Assembly: GCF_000696185.1 (NCBI RefSeq)
Contig: NZ_KK853997.1
Span: 4,759,602-4,823,601 of the forward strand
Source: Kitasatospora cheerisanensis KCTC 2395
Lineage (GTDB): Bacteria; Actinomycetota; Actinomycetes; Streptomycetales; Streptomycetaceae
DNA: 64,000 nucleotides
Direction of reading: 5' to 3'
This document shows positions 27,587-39,594 of this stretch, one piece after another (within the stretch, counting starts at the first letter, position 1; every line of letters begins with the position of its first letter). The notes under the pieces were generated by a model. That model was not told the DNA's origin and searched no databases. It worked only from the letters and a program-made list of their open reading frames with translations. Made by a program: the position numbers and the translations under genes.

Positions 27587-28567
27587 GTGAGCGGGATCAC
27601 GACCTCCGGCGAGAAGAAGCTGAAACTCTTCTCCGGTCGAGCCCACCCGGAACTTGCCGAGGAGGTCGCCCGCGCGCTGGGCACCGAACTCGTCCCGACC
27701 AAGGCCCTGGACTTCGCCAACGGCGAGATCTACGTCCGCTTCCTGGACTCCGCCCGCGGCGCCGACTGCTTCGTGATCCAGAGCCACACGGCTCCGATCA
27801 ACCAGTGGATCATGGAGCAGCTGATCATGATCGACGCGCTGAAGCGCGCGTCGGCCCGCAGCATCACCGCGATCCTCCCGTTCTACGGCTACGCCCGGCA
27901 GGACAAGAAGCACCTCGGCCGCGAGCCCATCTCGGCCCGCCTGATCGCCGACCTGCTGCGCCAGGCCGGTGCCGACCGCCTGATGGCCGTCGACCTGCAC
28001 ACCGCGCAGATCCAGGGCTTCTTCGACGGCCCGGTGGACCACCTGTTCGCGCTGCCGATGCTGGCCGACTACGTGGGCGACCGGGTCGCCGACCGGTCCA
28101 AGCTGACCATCGTCTCGCCGGACGCCGGCCGCGTGAAGGTCGCCGACCAGTGGTGCGACCGCCTGGGCGCCCCGCTGGCGATCATCCACAAGCGCCGCGA
28201 CATGTCGCAGGCCAACACCATCCTCTCCGCCGAGGTGGTCGGTGACGTCCGCGGCCGCACCTGCGTGCTGGTCGACGACATGATCGACACCGCCGGCACC
28301 ATCTGCGCCGCCGCCGACGCGCTGTTCGACGCCGGCGCCGCCGACGTCATCGTGGCCGCCACCCACGGCGTGCTCTCCGGCCCGGCCGCGGACCGCCTGA
28401 AGAACTCCCGGGTCAGCGAGTTCGTGTTCACCAACACGCTGCCCACCCCGGCCCAGCTCCAGCTCGACAAGATCACCACGCTGTCGATCGCCCCGTCGAT
28501 CGCCGCCGCCGTGCGCGAGGTCTTCGAGGACGGCTCGGTCACCAGCCTGTTCGAGGGCGTGCACTGA
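27587..28567 (+). CDS. prs: Ribose-phosphate pyrophosphokinase (PRPP synthetase)
   Basis: Makes phosphoribosyl pyrophosphate from ribose 5-phosphate and ATP for nucleotide, His and Trp synthesis. It has 326 residues. Visible motifs are NGEIYVRF, the ATP-loop FYGYARQDKKH, DLHTAQIQGFF and the PRPP-binding loop CVLVDDMIDTAGT. GTG start at 27587, preceded by ACGAGGAGACGG. A strong terminator follows. Confidence 0.98.
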   Translation: MSGITTSGEKKLKLFSGRAHPELAEEVARALGTELVPTKALDFANGEIYVRFLDSARGADCFVIQSHTAPINQWIMEQLIMIDALKRASARSITAILPFYGYARQDKKHLGREPISARLIADLLRQAGADRLMAVDLHTAQIQGFFDGPVDHLFALPMLADYVGDRVADRSKLTIVSPDAGRVKVADQWCDRLGAPLAIIHKRRDMSQANTILSAEVVGDVRGRTCVLVDDMIDTAGTICAAADALFDAGAADVIVAATHGVLSGPAADRLKNSRVSEFVFTNTLPTPAQLQLDKITTLSIAPSIAAAVREVFEDGSVTSLFEGVH

Positions 28568-28610
28568 TCCCGCGCGTCCGGCGGGGGAACTGATCCCTCG
28601 TCAGACCCTT

Positions 28611-28650
28611 GATCGGCCCTCGGTTCCGCCCCGGAACCGGGGGCCGATTT
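28611..28650 (+). terminator. Terminator after prs
   Basis: A GC-rich stem of about 17 bp with one bulge, looping at 28629-28631 and ending in ATTT. Confidence 0.75.
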
Positions 28651-28672
28651 CACGTCCGCGCCACCGCCCGGT

Positions 28673-28678
28673 TAGGCT
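28673..28678 (+). promoter_or_regulatory. Putative -10 box (TAGGCT) of rplY
   Basis: TAGGCT with a loose TTTCAC -35-like element about 19 bases upstream. It implies a leader of about 165 nt before rplY that is less GC-rich than its surroundings and holds no ORF I trust. Confidence 0.45.
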
Positions 28679-28846
28679 GGGGAGACTGCTCGGCGAGGGA
28701 TGCCCAATTTCTGGTGCTCCGTGATCGACGCGCGAGAACGATGCGCTTTGATCGAACCGCCGAGTGTCCCCCCAAAACGTACTTGAGGGTGTGGCCCGGC
28801 GGTTCTGTCGTTCCTGCACCCCTGCGCATTTCCGAGGAGTGCAGTC

Positions 28847-29446
28847 GTGTCCGAGATCCGCATCGCCGCTGAGTCCCGCACCGAGTTCGGCAAGGGTGCC
28901 GCCCGTCGCGCCCGCCGCGCCGGCTTCGTCCCCGGTGTCGTCTACGGCCACGGCCACACCCCGGTTCACCTGAACCTGCCGAGCCACGACCTGATGATGG
29001 CCCTGAAGACCCCGAACGCCCTGCTGGTCGTTCCGATCGAGGGCAAGGACGAGTACGTCCTGCCGAAGGCCGTCCAGCGCGAGGCCATCAAGCGCACCAT
29101 CGAGCACGTCGACCTGCTGCTGGTCAAGCGCGGCGAGAAGGTCACCGTCGAGATCCCGGTCCACACCGAGGGCGAGCTGGCCCCCGGCGGCAACCTGATC
29201 GAGAACGTGCTGAACGCCCTCCCGATCGAGGCCGAGGCCACCCACCTGCCCGAGTCGGTCACCGTCTCCGTCGAGGGCCTGGAGGCCGGCGCCTCCATCA
29301 CCGCCGGCGACATCGCCCTGCCGGCCGGCGTCTCCCTGGCCGTCGAGGCCGACGCCGTCGTCCTCCAGGTCATCGGCGCCCAGGCCCCCGAGGCCACCGA
29401 GGAAGAGGCCGCCGAGGGCGCCGACGAGGCTGCCGTCGAGGCCTGA
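28847..29446 (+). CDS. rplY: 50S ribosomal protein L25/general stress protein Ctc
   Basis: A 5S rRNA-binding ribosomal protein of the longer CTC type (199 residues). The N-terminal L25 domain ([29 protein letters not shown]) is followed by the TL5/CTC beta domain and an acidic Glu/Ala tail. GTG start at 28847 with an upstream GAGGAG. The order prs-rplY-pth is typical of actinobacteria. Confidence 0.96.
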   Translation: MSEIRIAAESRTEFGKGAARRARRAGFVPGVVYGHGHTPVHLNLPSHDLMMALKTPNALLVVPIEGKDEYVLPKAVQREAIKRTIEHVDLLLVKRGEKVTVEIPVHTEGELAPGGNLIENVLNALPIEAEATHLPESVTVSVEGLEAGASITAGDIALPAGVSLAVEADAVVLQVIGAQAPEATEEEAAEGADEAAVEA

Positions 29447-29466
29447 TCCTCGCGATCTTCGCAGTA

Positions 29467-29516
29467 CCGCTGCCCCGGCCGCTCCCGCTCTCTTCTGCGG
29501 GCGGCCGGGGCAGCGG
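29467..29516 (+). terminator. Strong hairpin between rplY and pth
   Basis: A perfect 16-bp GC stem (29467-29482 with 29501-29516) and an 18-nt loop. Confidence 0.75.
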
Positions 29517-29564
29517 CGTGTCCGGGATGATGGACGACGCAACGACACCCGCGTGAGGAGCGGC

Positions 29565-30140
29565 ATGAGCGAGTACGACGGCCCCTGGCTGGTGGTGGGC
29601 CTCGGCAACCCCGGCGACGGCTACGCCCGCAACCGGCACAACATCGGCTTCATGGTGGTCGACCTGCTGGCCCAGCGGATGGGCGCCAAGTTCAAGGCCC
29701 ACAAGAGCCGCGCCCAGGTCGCCGAAGGACGCCTCTCCGGCAAGCGCGCGATCCTGGCCAAGCCGATGAGCTTCATGAACCTCTCGGGCGGGCCGGTCAC
29801 CGCGCTGCGCGACTTCTACAAGGTGCCGGCCTCGGCGATCGTCGCCGTCCACGACGAACTCGACCTCGACTACTCGGCGCTGCGGCTCAAGCTCGGCGGC
29901 GGCGACAACGGCCACAACGGCCTGAAGTCCATCACCAAGTCGCTCGGCCCCGACTACCACCGGGTGCGCTGCGGCATCGGCCGCCCGCCCGGCCGGATGG
30001 AGGTCGCCGACTTCGTGCTCAAGGACTTCTCGTCCACCGAGCGCAAGGACCTGGACTGGTTCGTGGACCGCTCCGCCGACGCCGTCGAGGCCCTGCTCGC
30101 CGACGGCCTCGAACGCGCGCAGCAGAACTACAACTCCTGA
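29565..30140 (+). CDS. pth: Peptidyl-tRNA hydrolase
   Basis: Releases tRNA from peptidyl-tRNA that has dropped off ribosomes. It has 191 residues. Signature motifs are [20 protein letters not shown] with the catalytic His, [19 protein letters not shown] and [13 protein letters not shown]. The ATG at 29565 follows GTGAGGAGCGGC. Confidence 0.98.
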   Translation: MSEYDGPWLVVGLGNPGDGYARNRHNIGFMVVDLLAQRMGAKFKAHKSRAQVAEGRLSGKRAILAKPMSFMNLSGGPVTALRDFYKVPASAIVAVHDELDLDYSALRLKLGGGDNGHNGLKSITKSLGPDYHRVRCGIGRPPGRMEVADFVLKDFSSTERKDLDWFVDRSADAVEALLADGLERAQQNYNS

Positions 30141-30258
30141 CCGGCCACGACCACCCTCCGTGCACAACGTTCATGCAACGCTTGCCCCGTGGAAGCTGAC
30201 TGGGGGTCAGAACCCGCCCCGGATCGGATACCGTCGGACCCGGTGCACAAGGATTGAA

Positions 30259-30530
30259 ATGCCGTCACTGGGGGTATGGGGCGTGATCCGCTCGAAGCGC
30301 GTGGGCAAGGTCGTCGGTGGCACCGTGCTGTGCCTGGCCGCCGGGGGATGGGCCGCCTCGCCCGCGCTGGCCGCCGAGCCCGCCGCCTCCGCCGCCCCGA
30401 GCCGGCCGCGGCCCAACTCGCCCCGCCCACCGGCTCCGTCGGCTCGGCCGGCGTGTACGCCGTCGGCGGCGGCCTGGTGGTGGTGGCCGGCGGCGCGGCC
30501 GCCTGGCTGCGCAAGCGCAAGAAGGCCTGA
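30259..30530 (+). CDS. Small exported cell-wall/membrane-anchored protein (frameshifted in this assembly)
   Basis: About 90 residues when the frame is repaired by one C in the C4 run at 30395-30398. It has a basic N-terminus (IRSKRVGKVV), a signal peptide ending near SPALAA, a short Ala/Pro linker, then LAPPTGS, a hydrophobic stretch (VYAVGGGLVVVAGGAAAW) and a basic tail LRKRKKA. This is the layout of a sortase substrate. The motif is LAPPTG rather than the LAxTG of class E sortases, so anchoring by sortase is uncertain. The start could be ATG 30259 or the GTG 24 bases later. Confidence 0.65.
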
Positions 30531-30550
30531 GCCGCGGAGCAGCAGGAACG

Positions 30551-30589
30551 GACGAGGTCCGCCCCGCCGACGGCGGAGCGGACCTCGTC
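30551..30589. terminator. Bidirectional terminator before ppc
   Basis: A perfect 12-bp stem (30551-30562 with 30578-30589) between converging genes. Confidence 0.7.
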
Positions 30590-30604
30590 GTGCTTCCGGG
30601 GCGG

Positions 30605-33388
<2,784 letters not shown>

Positions 33389-33566
33389 GGCTGGCTCCCT
33401 GTGGTGGTGGGGTGTTCGGCAACGGCTCTGCAGGTACGGACCGCGCTGTCCGACGGGCAACAGCATAGGTGGCACCCGGTGCCAGAACGGAGAGGTGGCC
33501 GGATGGCGGACACCGCGGGCGGGCGTGCTGCCGGTGGCGCCCCCTCCGGCGGAGCCCCTCCTGCGT

Positions 33567-34856
33567 ATGGTGTTCCACATGAGTGAGCGGCCGGCGGGGG
33601 ACGGCATGTGGTGGTGGGCGCGGAGGCGCGGCGCGGCGCTTGACGTGGTGTTGGCGGTGGCCGCGGCGGCGGAGTGCGCGTTCGGGGCGTACGGGCTGTT
33701 CAGGGTCCGGTTCGACCTGGGCACCGCGGCCGTGGCGGTCGCGGTGGTGCTCGGGGCGCTGGCCGGCACCACCCTGGTGGTGCGGCGCCGGTGGCCCGCG
33801 TTGCCGGTGCTGGTGGCGCTGGTGTTCGTGCCGGGCTTCTTCGGCGTGATCCTGCTGGTGGTGTCGCTGTACACGCTGGCGGCCACCTGGGAGTGGCCGA
33901 CCCGGCGGGCCCGGGTGATCGGCCTGTCCTCGGTCGCCACGGTGGAGACCTTCGGGATGGTGCTGTTCGCGATGTTCGCGCCGGCCCCGCAGGCCGCACC
34001 GCCGCCGGACACCGTGCCGCCGGGCTGGGTGCTGGTGATCGTCTCCGCGTTCGTCGCGGTCGGCATGGCCGTCGCCCCGGTGGTGACCGGCCTGTACGTG
34101 GGGGCGCGGCGCCGGCTGGTGGAGTCGCTGCGGGACCGCGCGGAGGGCCTGGAGACCGAGCTGACGCTGCTCGCCGAGCAGGCGCGGGAGCGCGCCTGGC
34201 GGGCCCGGGTCGAGGAGCGCACCCGGATCGCCCGGGAGATGCACGACGTGGTCGCCCACCGGGTCAGCCTGATGGTGGTGCACGCGGCGGCGGTGGAGCG
34301 GATCGTCCCGAAGGACCCGGCGAAGGCCCAGCAGTCGGCCGCGCTGATCGGCGAGGTCGGCCGGCAGGCGCTGGACGAGCTGCGGGAGATCCTCGGGGTG
34401 CTGCGGATGACCGAGCCGCAGGAGCAGGTCGAGGCGCCGGTCGGCGGCCTCGCCGAACTGCCGGAGCTGGTCGAGCAGTCCAGGGCGGCCGGCATGGCGG
34501 TCTCGCTGACCGTCAGCGGCGAGCACCGCGGCTACGTGGCGGAGGCCGAGCAGACCGCGTTCCGGGTCGTCCAGGAGGGCCTGACGAACGCCCACAAGCA
34601 CGCCGGCGGGGCGCAGGTGGCGGTGCTGCTCGCGTACGTGCCGAACGGGGTGCGGGTGTCGGTGGTGAACGACTGCCCGGGCGGCGCGGCGCTGCGGGTG
34701 GCGCTGCCCAGCGGCGGCAACGGGCTGGTCGGGATGCGCGAGCGGGTGATGGCGCTCGGCGGGATGTTCCACGCCGGGCCGGAGGACGACGGCGGCTTCC
34801 GGGTCGAGGCGGTGCTGCCGTCCCGGCTGCGGCTGGCCGCCGACCCGCTGGTCTGA
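33567..34856 (+). CDS. Sensor histidine kinase (HisKA_3 / NarL-type partner class)
   Basis: A membrane kinase of about 430 residues. Four to five hydrophobic helices occupy the first 165 residues. A coiled linker and the HisKA_3 dimerisation box [21 protein letters not shown] (phospho-His in MHDVVAH) follow, then the ATPase domain ([31 protein letters not shown]). Such kinases normally sit next to a LuxR-type response regulator, but none is adjacent here, so it is an orphan. The start is either ATG 33567 or ATG 33579. Confidence 0.9.
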   Translation: MVFHMSERPAGDGMWWWARRRGAALDVVLAVAAAAECAFGAYGLFRVRFDLGTAAVAVAVVLGALAGTTLVVRRRWPALPVLVALVFVPGFFGVILLVVSLYTLAATWEWPTRRARVIGLSSVATVETFGMVLFAMFAPAPQAAPPPDTVPPGWVLVIVSAFVAVGMAVAPVVTGLYVGARRRLVESLRDRAEGLETELTLLAEQARERAWRARVEERTRIAREMHDVVAHRVSLMVVHAAAVERIVPKDPAKAQQSAALIGEVGRQALDELREILGVLRMTEPQEQVEAPVGGLAELPELVEQSRAAGMAVSLTVSGEHRGYVAEAEQTAFRVVQEGLTNAHKHAGGAQVAVLLAYVPNGVRVSVVNDCPGGAALRVALPSGGNGLVGMRERVMALGGMFHAGPEDDGGFRVEAVLPSRLRLAADPLV

Positions 34857-34899
34857 CGAACCGCCAGTATGCGGCGGGCCGTCGCTTCCCGGCGGCCCG

Positions 34900-35406
34900 T
34901 CAGTCCTCGGCGGCGGTGCGCAGCCGGTGCGGGACGAGGCCCAGGACCAGGGTGGCCAGCGCCTGGTCCACGCTGTGGCCGAGGAACCACTCGCCGGTGT
35001 GGTCGAGGCTGTAGACCCGGCCCTGCTCGTCGATGGCCAGCAGGGCCTGCCCGAACATCTCCTCGCCGAGCGGGGCGAGCCGGGTGTCCAGGGCGCGGCC
35101 CAGGTCGGCGAGGGTGCGCGGGGCGTGCAGGCCGCGGCGCGGGTCGAGCAGGAACGGCGTGCGGGCCAGCGTCCGCCCCGGGCCCGGCACGTCGAAGGCG
35201 AGGCCGCCGAACTCGGCCCAGGCCTCGATCGCGGCGGGGAACACCGAGTGCTGCGGGTCCAGCGGGCCGCCGTACGCGACCATCGCGTCGGCCCACTGCT
35301 CGGCCTGGCGGATCTCCCACCGTCCCGGGTGCCAGCCGGCCTGCTTGAGGGCGGCGGCCACGTCGGCCGGGAAGCGGGGCTGGGTGCGGACGGTGCTGGC
35401 GTTCAG
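34900..35406 (-). CDS. SUKH-3 family immunity-type protein
   Basis: A small alpha/beta SUKH-fold protein, by family a candidate immunity protein against a secreted toxin. Typical features are RFPADVAAALKQAGWHPGRW, EAWAEFGGL, PLGEEMFGQALLAIDEQGRVY and a C-terminal VDQALATLVLG. Conserved N-terminal residues (NASTVRTQPRFPADV) lie upstream of the first GTG at 35361. I therefore propose a rare CTG start at 35406, six bases after GGAG; the shorter form would begin at 35361. It lies 40 bases after the YwqJ-like deaminase gene on the same strand, so the two form a pair. Confidence 0.78.
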   Translation of the reverse strand: MNASTVRTQPRFPADVAAALKQAGWHPGRWEIRQAEQWADAMVAYGGPLDPQHSVFPAAIEAWAEFGGLAFDVPGPGRTLARTPFLLDPRRGLHAPRTLADLGRALDTRLAPLGEEMFGQALLAIDEQGRVYSLDHTGEWFLGHSVDQALATLVLGLVPHRLRTAAED

Positions 35407-35446
35407 GACGTGCTCCGTGGTTCGGGGACGGGGAACAGGGGTGGTG

Positions 35447-35902
35447 TCAGCGGCCGGGCGGCCCGACCGCGACGCTGGCCACGTTCAGATGATCCAGCAG
35501 CGGACCGCAGGAACGGCACGGCGGCGCGTGCGTGCCGTGCGCGGGATCCCCCTCCTCGCGGATCCGCACCGTCGTCATCCGGGCGCCCTTCAGCGCCTTG
35601 CGCGCCTCCTGCACCGTCATCGGCTTGCGCGCGGCCCGCTTCGAGCGCGACGCGTCGACCTGCCCGAGGAACTGCGAGAGCAGCGCCGGCTCCGGGCAGC
35701 GGCCGAGGAACCGCTCGCGCTTGTCGACCGGCAGCGCGGCCAGGAACTCGCCGACCAGCGGGTGCAGCATCGGCGCCAGGTCGGACTTCTCCCCGGCCAG
35801 CGTGTGCACCTCGCCGCCGCGCAGCATCAACGCCGCCGCCACCGCGGGCAGCAGGCTGTCGCGCTGGTGGCGCAACACGGGCGGCGGGCCCGACCGGTCC
35901 AT
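35447..35902 (-). CDS. YwqJ-related putative deaminase
   Basis: A 151-residue protein that matches what I know of the YwqJ-like deaminase family, which includes polymorphic-toxin domains thought to act on nucleic acids or nucleotides. Visible zinc-site candidates are GGEVHTLAGEKS (His33) and the PCxxC motif APPCRSC (Cys129 and Cys132), with IREEGDPAHGTH between. It is a free-standing domain with no export signal or toxin-delivery modules. The ATG at 35902 follows GAGGAGCAGTC. It is paired with the downstream SUKH-3 gene. Confidence 0.8.
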   Translation of the reverse strand: MDRSGPPPVLRHQRDSLLPAVAAALMLRGGEVHTLAGEKSDLAPMLHPLVGEFLAALPVDKRERFLGRCPEPALLSQFLGQVDASRSKRAARKPMTVQEARKALKGARMTTVRIREEGDPAHGTHAPPCRSCGPLLDHLNVASVAVGPPGR

Positions 35903-36177
35903 GACTGCTCCTCGACGTTGTGCGGCACACCGGCAGTTCTCCGCTGCCGGGGGTTTGTTGACGGACGGTGAATCCTCACCCCAGAGCATCCAGCCTGCCA
36001 AACCGATTCGGCACGCGCCGCGCCGGGGTGCGACACGGGGCGCACTGAGGTGTACGGAGGGCCGAACTCCCGTACCGCACGCCCCTGGTGGCGTTCACCG
36101 GTTTTTCCGATTGTGCCTCGACGGGCCCGGCCGGGCCGGTACCGTTCGAGCGACGCGGCGGCAAGGGGGGTCTTGCG
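35903..36177. other. Divergent intergenic region between deaminase and sugar cassette
   Basis: These 275 bases separate the minus-strand deaminase/SUKH-3 pair from the plus-strand sugar genes. They must hold promoters for both, but I see no clear -10/-35 pair or operator. Confidence 0.4.
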
Positions 36178-37338
36178 ATGGGGTCGAACGTCGTGGCGCA
36201 CGAGGCGCCTGGGGAACACGTGCCCACACCGGGCAGCACCGACCGGCCACCCGACCGGCGCATCGGACTGGCCGTCGTCGGCGCCGGCTACTGGGGCCCG
36301 AACCTGGTCCGCAACGCCCAGCAGACCGCCGCCCTGCACCTGCACTGGCTGTGCGACCTGGACGAACAGCGCTCCCGCAAGGTCCTCGGCGAGTACTCCA
36401 CGGTCCGCGCCACCACCTCCTTCGAGGAGGTGCTCGCCGACCGGCGGGTCCAGGCCGTGGCCATCGCCACCCCCGCCGCCGCCCACCACCGGCTGGCCCG
36501 GGCCGCGCTGGAGGCCGGCAAGCACGTGCTGGTCGAGAAGCCCATCACCACCACCGCCGAGGAGGCCGCCGACCTGGTCGCCCTCGCCGAGGAGCGCGGC
36601 CTCGTCCTGATGTGCGACCACACCTTCTGCTACACGCCGGTGGTGCGCCGGATCCGCGAACTCGTGCACGGCGGCGAGATCGGCGACATCCAGTTCTTCG
36701 ACTCCGTCCGGATCAACCTCGGACTCGTCCAGCCCGACGTCGACGTGCTGTGGGACCTCGCCCCGCACGACCTGTCGATCCTCGACTTCGTCCTGCCGCC
36801 CGGCGTCGAACCCGTCGGCGTCAGCGCCCAGGCCGCCGACCCGATCGGCGCCGGCCGCGCCTGCGTCGCCTACCTGACGCTGCGGCTGTCGAACGGCGCG
36901 CTCGCCCACTGCCACGTCAACTGGCTCTCCCCGACCAAGGTCCGCACCACCCTGATCGGCGGCTCCCGCCGCACCCTGGTCTGGGACGACCTCAACCCGC
37001 AGGCCCGGCTCGCCGTCCACGACCGCGGCGTCGACCTCACCCCGCCCGACGAACTCACCGACGCCATCCGGCACCGCGCCCTGATCTCCTACCGGGTCGG
37101 CGACATGGTCGCCCCCGCCCTGGTCGAACAGGAGGCGCTGCGCAACGTGATGGCCGAGTTCGCCGCCGCGATCGGCGAGGGCCGCGCCCCGCTCACCGAC
37201 GGCCGGGCCGGCCTGCGGGTGCTCCGCCTGCTGCACGCCGCGTCCCGCAGCCTCGAACTCGGCGGCGCGACCGTTCCCGTCGGGGACGAACCGAAGGACC
37301 GTCAGCCGTTCGCCGAGGAGAGGGCCACCGTCCGATGA
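36178..37338 (+). CDS. Gfo/Idh/MocA family sugar-nucleotide oxidoreductase
   Basis: An NAD(P)-dependent sugar dehydrogenase of 386 residues. The Rossmann motif is LAVVGAGYWGPNLVRN, the active-site EKP is VLVEKPITT, and the catalytic region includes DLAPHDLSILDFVL. Together with the following aminotransferases it resembles WbpB/WlbA enzymes that oxidise C3 of UDP-sugars before transamination. The ATG at 36178 is used after GGGGGG. The stop overlaps the ATG of the epimerase (ATGA), so the genes form an operon. Confidence 0.9.
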   Translation: MGSNVVAHEAPGEHVPTPGSTDRPPDRRIGLAVVGAGYWGPNLVRNAQQTAALHLHWLCDLDEQRSRKVLGEYSTVRATTSFEEVLADRRVQAVAIATPAAAHHRLARAALEAGKHVLVEKPITTTAEEAADLVALAEERGLVLMCDHTFCYTPVVRRIRELVHGGEIGDIQFFDSVRINLGLVQPDVDVLWDLAPHDLSILDFVLPPGVEPVGVSAQAADPIGAGRACVAYLTLRLSNGALAHCHVNWLSPTKVRTTLIGGSRRTLVWDDLNPQARLAVHDRGVDLTPPDELTDAIRHRALISYRVGDMVAPALVEQEALRNVMAEFAAAIGEGRAPLTDGRAGLRVLRLLHAASRSLELGGATVPVGDEPKDRQPFAEERATVR

Positions 37339-38314
37339 ACGCCGTTGCGCTGGAAGGCTCCCGCTGCGTGGTCACCGGTGGCGCCGGAACCATCGGCTCC
37401 ACCGTCGTCGACCAGCTGATCGAGGCCGGCGCCCGCGAGGTCGTGGTGCTCGACAACTTCGTCCGCGGCCGCGCCGAGAACCTGGCCCGCGCCCGCGAGC
37501 TCGCCGCCCCGGCCGACTGACCGTGGTGGACGGCGACATCCGCGACCGCGCCCTGCTGCGCGAACTCCTCGCCCCCGGCACCGACGCGCTGTTCCACCTC
37601 GCCGCGATCCGGATCACCCAGTGCGCCGCCGAACCCCGGCTCGCCCTGGAGGTCATGGTCGACGGCACCTTCGACGTGGTCGAGGCCGCCGCCGAGACCG
37701 GGGTGCGGAAGGTGATCGCCTCCTCCACCGCCTCCGTGTACGGCCTGGCCGACGCGTTCCCCACCCCGGAGAGCCAGCACCCCTACAACAACGACACCCT
37801 GTACGGGGCCGCCAAGGTCTTCAACGAGGGCCTGCTGCGCAGCTTCCACGCCATGTACGGCCTCGACTACGTCGCCCTGCGGTACTTCAACGTGTACGGC
37901 CCCCGGATGGACGTGCACGGCCGCTACACCGAGGTCTTCATCCGCTGGATGGAACGCATCGCGGCCGGGCAGCCGCCGCTGATCTTCGGCGACGGCGCGC
38001 AGACCATGGACTTCGTCTACACCGAGGACATCGCGCGGGCCAACCTGCTGGCCGCCGCCGCCCCCGTCACCGACCGGGTCTACAACATCGCCTCCGGCAC
38101 CGAGGTCTCACTGCGCGGCCTCGCCGACGCGCTGCTCGACGCCATGGACTCCGGCCTCGACGTCGAACACGGGCCCGCCCGCGACACCGCCGGCGGCGTG
38201 GTCCGGCGGCTCGCCGACATCTCGGCCGCCGAACGCGACCTGGGCTGGAAGCCGGAAATCGGGCTGACGGACGGCCTGCGCAGGCTCGTCGCGTGGTGGC
38301 GGGAACAGGCCTAG
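37335..38314 (+). CDS. NAD-dependent epimerase/dehydratase (frameshifted in this assembly)
   Basis: An extended SDR sugar epimerase. The first frame reads CVVTGGAGTIGSTVVDQLIEAGAREVVVLDNFVRG and stops at 37520. The next frame continues TVVDGDIRDRALLREL, FHLAAIRITQCA, SSTASVYG and the active-site YGAAKVFNE to 38314. Adding one C to the C4 run at 37507-37510 joins them (AAPGRLTVVDGDIRD) into about 326 residues. It lies within the sugar operon. Confidence 0.88.
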
Positions 38315-38387
38315 CAGGCACGGGCCGGCAGGCAAGGGCACGGTACGAGCAGGCACGAGCACGGCGCAGCGGAGGAGTACGAACCCG

Positions 38388-39554
38388 ATGTCCACCATTC
38401 CCGTCATGATCCCGTGGCTCGGCGAGGAGGAGGCCGAGGCCGCGGCGGAAGCCGTCCGCTCCGGGTGGGTCGCGCAGGGGCCCCGGGTCGCCGCGTTCGA
38501 GCGGGCCTTCGCCGAGCACCTGGGCGTGCCGCACGCCGTCGCCGTCTCCTCGTGCACCACCGCCCTGCACCTCGCCCTGCTCGGCGCCGGCGTCGGCCCC
38601 GGCGACGAGGTCGTCGTCCCGTCGCTCTCCTTCATCGCCACCGCCAACGCCGTCACCTACGTCGGCGCGACCCCCGTCTTCGCGGACGTCGACCCGGCCA
38701 CCGGCAACCTCACCCCCGACACGATCGCGCCGCTGCTCACCGACCGCACCCGGGCGGTGATCGCCGTCGACCAGGGCGGCGTCCCCGTCGACCTGGACGC
38801 CGTCCGGGAGCTGGCCGCACCGCGCGGCATCGCCGTGGTCGAGGACGCCGCGTGCGCCGCCGGCTCTGCCTACCGGGGCCGCCCGGCCGGCGCCGGGGCG
38901 GACATCGCCGCGTTCTCCTTCCACCCGCGCAAGCTGCTCACCACCGGCGAGGGCGGCATGGTCACCTGCCAGGACGGCGAACTCGCCGCCCGGCTGCGGC
39001 GGTTGCGGGAACACGGGATGAGCGTCTCGGCCGCCGACCGGCACGCGGGCGCCGGCGGGGCCGCCGTGCTGGAGACCTACGACGAGATCGGCTTCAACCA
39101 CCGGATGACCGACGTCCAGGCGGCGATCGGGCTGGTGCAGCTCGGGAAGCTCCCGGCGATGGTCGCCCGGCGGCGCGAACTCGCGGCGCGGTACCGGGAG
39201 TTGCTGGGGGAGGAGCTGGCCGGGCGGCTGGTCGCCGAACCGGCGTACGGCACGTCCAACTTCCAGTCGCTGTGGCTGCTGCTGCCGGAGGACGCCCCGG
39301 AGCGGGGCGAGGTGCTCGGCTCCCTGGCGGCGGACGGCGTCTCGGCGCGGCGCGGAATCATGGCGGCGCACCTGGAGGCCCCGTACAAGGGGGCGGTGCG
39401 GGTGCCGCTGCCGGCGACGGAGCTGATCACCTCGCGGACGGTGATCCTTCCGCTGTTCCACTCGCTGACGGAGGAGCAGCAGGAGCGGGTGGCGGGGGCG
39501 TTGAAGAGCGCACTGACGCCCAAGGCGCGCTCCCGTGCACCTCACTCCCTCTGA
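38388..39554 (+). CDS. DegT/DnrJ/EryC1/StrS family sugar aminotransferase (first copy)
   Basis: A PLP-dependent aminotransferase for NDP-keto-sugars, 388 residues. The PLP-binding Lys is in FHPRKLLTTGEGGM. GSAYRGR, MTDVQAAIGLVQL and SSCTTALHLAL are family-typical. The ATG at 38388 follows GCGGAGGAGTAC. The two aminotransferases in this operon are clearly distinct, so two different amino groups or two sugars may be made. Confidence 0.92.
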   Translation: MSTIPVMIPWLGEEEAEAAAEAVRSGWVAQGPRVAAFERAFAEHLGVPHAVAVSSCTTALHLALLGAGVGPGDEVVVPSLSFIATANAVTYVGATPVFADVDPATGNLTPDTIAPLLTDRTRAVIAVDQGGVPVDLDAVRELAAPRGIAVVEDAACAAGSAYRGRPAGAGADIAAFSFHPRKLLTTGEGGMVTCQDGELAARLRRLREHGMSVSAADRHAGAGGAAVLETYDEIGFNHRMTDVQAAIGLVQLGKLPAMVARRRELAARYRELLGEELAGRLVAEPAYGTSNFQSLWLLLPEDAPERGEVLGSLAADGVSARRGIMAAHLEAPYKGAVRVPLPATELITSRTVILPLFHSLTEEQQERVAGALKSALTPKARSRAPHSL

Positions 39555-39594
39555 CGCGATCCTTCCGGCCCATTCCTCAGGAGGCGAGACCGAC

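Noticed and set aside
28679-28846. A riboswitch or autoregulatory leader before rplY
   Set aside because: The leader is long and less GC-rich, but I could not fold a recognisable riboswitch or ribosomal-protein element by eye.
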